DNA of 64,000 nt, from assembly GCA_902588315.1 (NCBI GenBank), contig CACIOP010000003.1, positions 1 through 64,000 on the forward strand. Direction: 5' to 3'. Below the pieces are notes generated by a model. The model worked only from the letters and a program-made list of their open reading frames with translations. It was not told the DNA's origin and ran no database searches. The position numbers were made by a program, and so were the translations under genes. Origin of the DNA: an uncultured Pelagibacteraceae bacterium. Its GTDB lineage: Bacteria > Pseudomonadota > Alphaproteobacteria > Pelagibacterales > Pelagibacteraceae. Of this stretch, positions 62,029 through 64,000 are shown one piece after another. How positions within the stretch are numbered: position 1 is the stretch's first letter; the number at the start of each line of letters is the position of its first letter.

Positions 62029-64000
62029 ATGAAAAAAAAAGAAATTCAAAAAATCTATAAAAAAAAAATTAAATTAATTAAAAAATTTAATGAATTTTAT
62101 TATAATAAGAGCAAACCTGCTGTAACTGATGAAGAATATGATAATTTAAAAAAAGAAATATTATTATTAGAGGAAAAATATAATTTTCTTGATTTAATTG
62201 AGTCACCATCAAAAATAGTAGGTCATAAACCCTCTAAAAATTTCAAAAAAGACTTTCATAGAGTACCAATGCTTTCATTGGCAAATGCTTTTACAGAGGA
62301 AGATTTGATAAATTTTGAAAAAAAAATTCTAAATTTCTTATCAAAGGATAAAAATTATACAATTTTTTATAGTGCAGAACCAAAAATAGATGGTATTTCA
62401 GCATCTTTAACTTATAAAAGTGGTGAATTTGTTAAAGGTTTGTCTAGAGGTGATGGAAAAGAAGGTGAAGATATAACTGCAAACCTTTTGACATTAACAG
62501 ATATACCAAAAAAAATTCATTCAAAAGATTTTCCCGAGGAAATTGATATAAGAGGTGAAGTTTTTATTCAAAATAGCGATTTTGAAAAATTAAAAGAAAA
62601 ATTTGCAAACCCAAGAAATGCTGCCTCAGGATCCTTAAGACAAAAAAATCCAGAAGATACAAAAAAAATACCACTAAAATTTATTGCATACACATTCGGT
62701 TTTGAAAAAGGATTAAAAATAAATAGTCAATTTGATTATCTTACTGAACTAAATAAATGGGGTTTTAAAACAAACCCTCTTAATAAATTAATTTCTGGTG
62801 TCAGTAATTTAATTGAAAATTATAATTTTGTTGAAAAACAAAGATCCAATTTAGATTTTGATATTGATGGTATAGTTTACAAAGTAAATGATTTTATACT
62901 TCAAAAAAGACTAGGTAATGTTGCAAATGCTCCAAGATGGGCAGTTGCTCATAAGTTTTCTTCAAACAAAGCAACATCCAAAATAACAGATATAGAAATA
63001 CAATTAGGCAGAACTGGAGCTTTAACACCTGTTGCAAAAATAAAGCCAGTTAATATTGGAGGTGTTTTAGTATCTAACGCAACATTACACAATGAAGACG
63101 AAATAATTCGAAAAGATATAAGAATTGGAGATACAGTGACTGTAGAAAGAGCTGGAGATGTTATACCGCATATTCTTTCAGTAGATTTAAAAAAAAGGTC
63201 AAAAAAAAGTTCTAAGTTTATATTTCCTAAAACTTGCCCATCTTGTGGATCAAAAACAATAAAAGAATTTAATAAACTTACAAAAAAAAATGATGCAGTT
63301 AGAAGGTGTTCTAGCGAGGGTTACAAATGTGATAAAATTTCAATTGAAAAATTAAAACACTTTGTTTCAAAAGAAGCATTTAATATAGATGGTTTTGGGA
63401 AAAAAATAGTTGAAAATTTTTGGAAATTAAAATTAATTAAATATCCTCAAGATATTTTTAATTTAGATTTTTCAAAAATTGAAAATTTAGATGGGTGGGG
63501 AAAACTTTCTGTTCAAAACTTAAAGTATTCAATCGAACAAAAAAAAACTATTTCATTAGAAAAATTTATATATTCTCTAGGTATAAGACATATAGGTTTG
63601 GAAAATGCAAAATTGTTGTCTAAACATTTTATATCATTTTCAGAATTTAAAAATTTATCTAAACAAACTAATTATGAAGATTTGCTAAATATTGATGGAA
63701 TTGGTGAAACACAAGTCAGTTCAATTAAAAGTTTTTTATCAAATGAAGCTAACATAAAAGTTTTAAACGAATTAGAAAAAGTTTTGTTAATAAAAGATGC
63801 TATTCAAAATTCAGATGATGGTTTGTTAAATAATAAGACTTTTTTAGTTACTGGAAAATTAAATGGAATTAGTAGAGCTGAAGTTAAATCCTTAATCGAG
63901 GAAAATTCTGGAAAAACAATTAGCAGTGTATCAAAAAAACTTAATTTTTTAATTATTGGTGAAAAACCTACTAGAAAAAAAGTAGAATACGCCAAACAGT
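62029..64000 (+). CDS. ligA: NAD-dependent DNA ligase (3' end outside window)
   Basis: Seals nicks using NAD. The frame is open from the ATG at 62029 to the window edge (657 codons). Order of domains: Ia region with 'YYNKSKPAVTDEEYDNL', adenylation domain with the active-site lysine in 'EPKIDGISAS' near residue 118, OB fold ('IQLGRTGALTPVAKI'), Cys4 zinc finger ('CPSCGSK' and 'RRCSSEGYKC'), helix-hairpin-helix repeats, and the start of a C-terminal BRCT domain ('TFLVTGKLNGISRAEVK'). Only the last part of the BRCT domain is missing. Confidence 0.97.
   Translation, partial: MKKKEIQKIYKKKIKLIKKFNEFYYNKSKPAVTDEEYDNLKKEILLLEEKYNFLDLIESPSKIVGHKPSKNFKKDFHRVPMLSLANAFTEEDLINFEKKILNFLSKDKNYTIFYSAEPKIDGISASLTYKSGEFVKGLSRGDGKEGEDITANLLTLTDIPKKIHSKDFPEEIDIRGEVFIQNSDFEKLKEKFANPRNAASGSLRQKNPEDTKKIPLKFIAYTFGFEKGLKINSQFDYLTELNKWGFKTNPLNKLISGVSNLIENYNFVEKQRSNLDFDIDGIVYKVNDFILQKRLGNVANAPRWAVAHKFSSNKATSKITDIEIQLGRTGALTPVAKIKPVNIGGVLVSNATLHNEDEIIRKDIRIGDTVTVERAGDVIPHILSVDLKKRSKKSSKFIFPKTCPSCGSKTIKEFNKLTKKNDAVRRCSSEGYKCDKISIEKLKHFVSKEAFNIDGFGKKIVENFWKLKLIKYPQDIFNLDFSKIENLDGWGKLSVQNLKYSIEQKKTISLEKFIYSLGIRHIGLENAKLLSKHFISFSEFKNLSKQTNYEDLLNIDGIGETQVSSIKSFLSNEANIKVLNELEKVLLIKDAIQNSDDGLLNNKTFLVTGKLNGISRAEVKSLIEENSGKTISSVSKKLNFLIIGEKPTRKKVEYAKQ

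Overview
The window is AT-rich (roughly 30 % GC by eye), very densely packed, and mostly made of short-spaced or overlapping genes with almost no intergenic DNA. Gene content and order point to a streamlined alphaproteobacterium of the SAR11 / 'Candidatus Pelagibacter' type. The supporting marks are a petABC bc1 operon with a PetP/PetR regulator pair nearby, rnpB directly before mraZ, an alphaproteobacterial FtsZ tail, and the many 1-4 base start/stop overlaps. Taxonomy is inferred from content, not from a search.

Layout. 1-4.5 kb: end of a TPR protein, ispE, tRNA-Gln, a CCA-adding enzyme, then greA, hemF and trmL on the minus strand. 4.6-7.2 kb: petABC (cytochrome bc1). 7.2-13.1 kb: minus-strand housekeeping run ychF, pth, rplY, prs, pgeF, a MidA-type methyltransferase and lgt. 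13.1-16.7 kb: a ubiK-like gene, a sensor kinase/response regulator/MarR trio (petR/petP type) and ilvE. 16.7-22.6 kb: pgsA, uvrC, folB, an unlisted 48-residue membrane protein, a pteridine-reductase-like SDR and uvrB. 22.6-31.5 kb: an aminotransferase, a small reductase, trxB, an ELM1-like protein, a 2OG-Fe(II) oxygenase-like protein, carB and carA. 31.6-36.1 kb: yqeY, dnaG, rpoD and two tRNAs. 36.1-40.4 kb: an accessory-looking island holding a B12-binding-type radical SAM protein, a TonB-dependent receptor and a small S-component-like membrane protein. 40.4-43.1 kb: mlaC, mlaA, an AmpD-type amidase and RNase P RNA. 43.2-62 kb: the division and cell wall cluster mraZ-ftsZ-rsmH-ftsL-ftsI-murEF-mraY-murD-ftsW-murG-murC-murB-ddl-ftsQ-ftsA(like)-lpxC-bamD, then ligA, which runs off the end.

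How the genes work together. The last 20 kb encode nearly the whole cytoplasmic route to lipid II (MurB-G, MraY, Ddl), the septal synthase pair FtsW/FtsI, the divisome proteins FtsL/FtsQ/FtsZ, and the entry points of lipid A (LpxC) and outer-membrane protein assembly (BamD).

Most striking observations. (1) The gene in the ftsA position encodes only 233 residues. It looks like an FtsA that kept its 1C (SHS2) domain and a terminal amphipathic helix but lost the ATP-binding core. (2) ftsZ has left its usual place after ftsA and sits between mraZ and rsmH. (3) murE and murF are fused. (4) DnaG has lost three of the four zinc ligands of its zinc-binding domain. (5) A tRNA-Val(GAC) has a non-canonical T-loop with paired changes in the D-loop. 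(6) A TonB receptor, an S-component-like protein and a B12-type radical SAM protein sit together and may form a cobamide-linked locus. (7) Three CCCA/TGGG boxes at exact 10-base spacing lie in the mraZ promoter.
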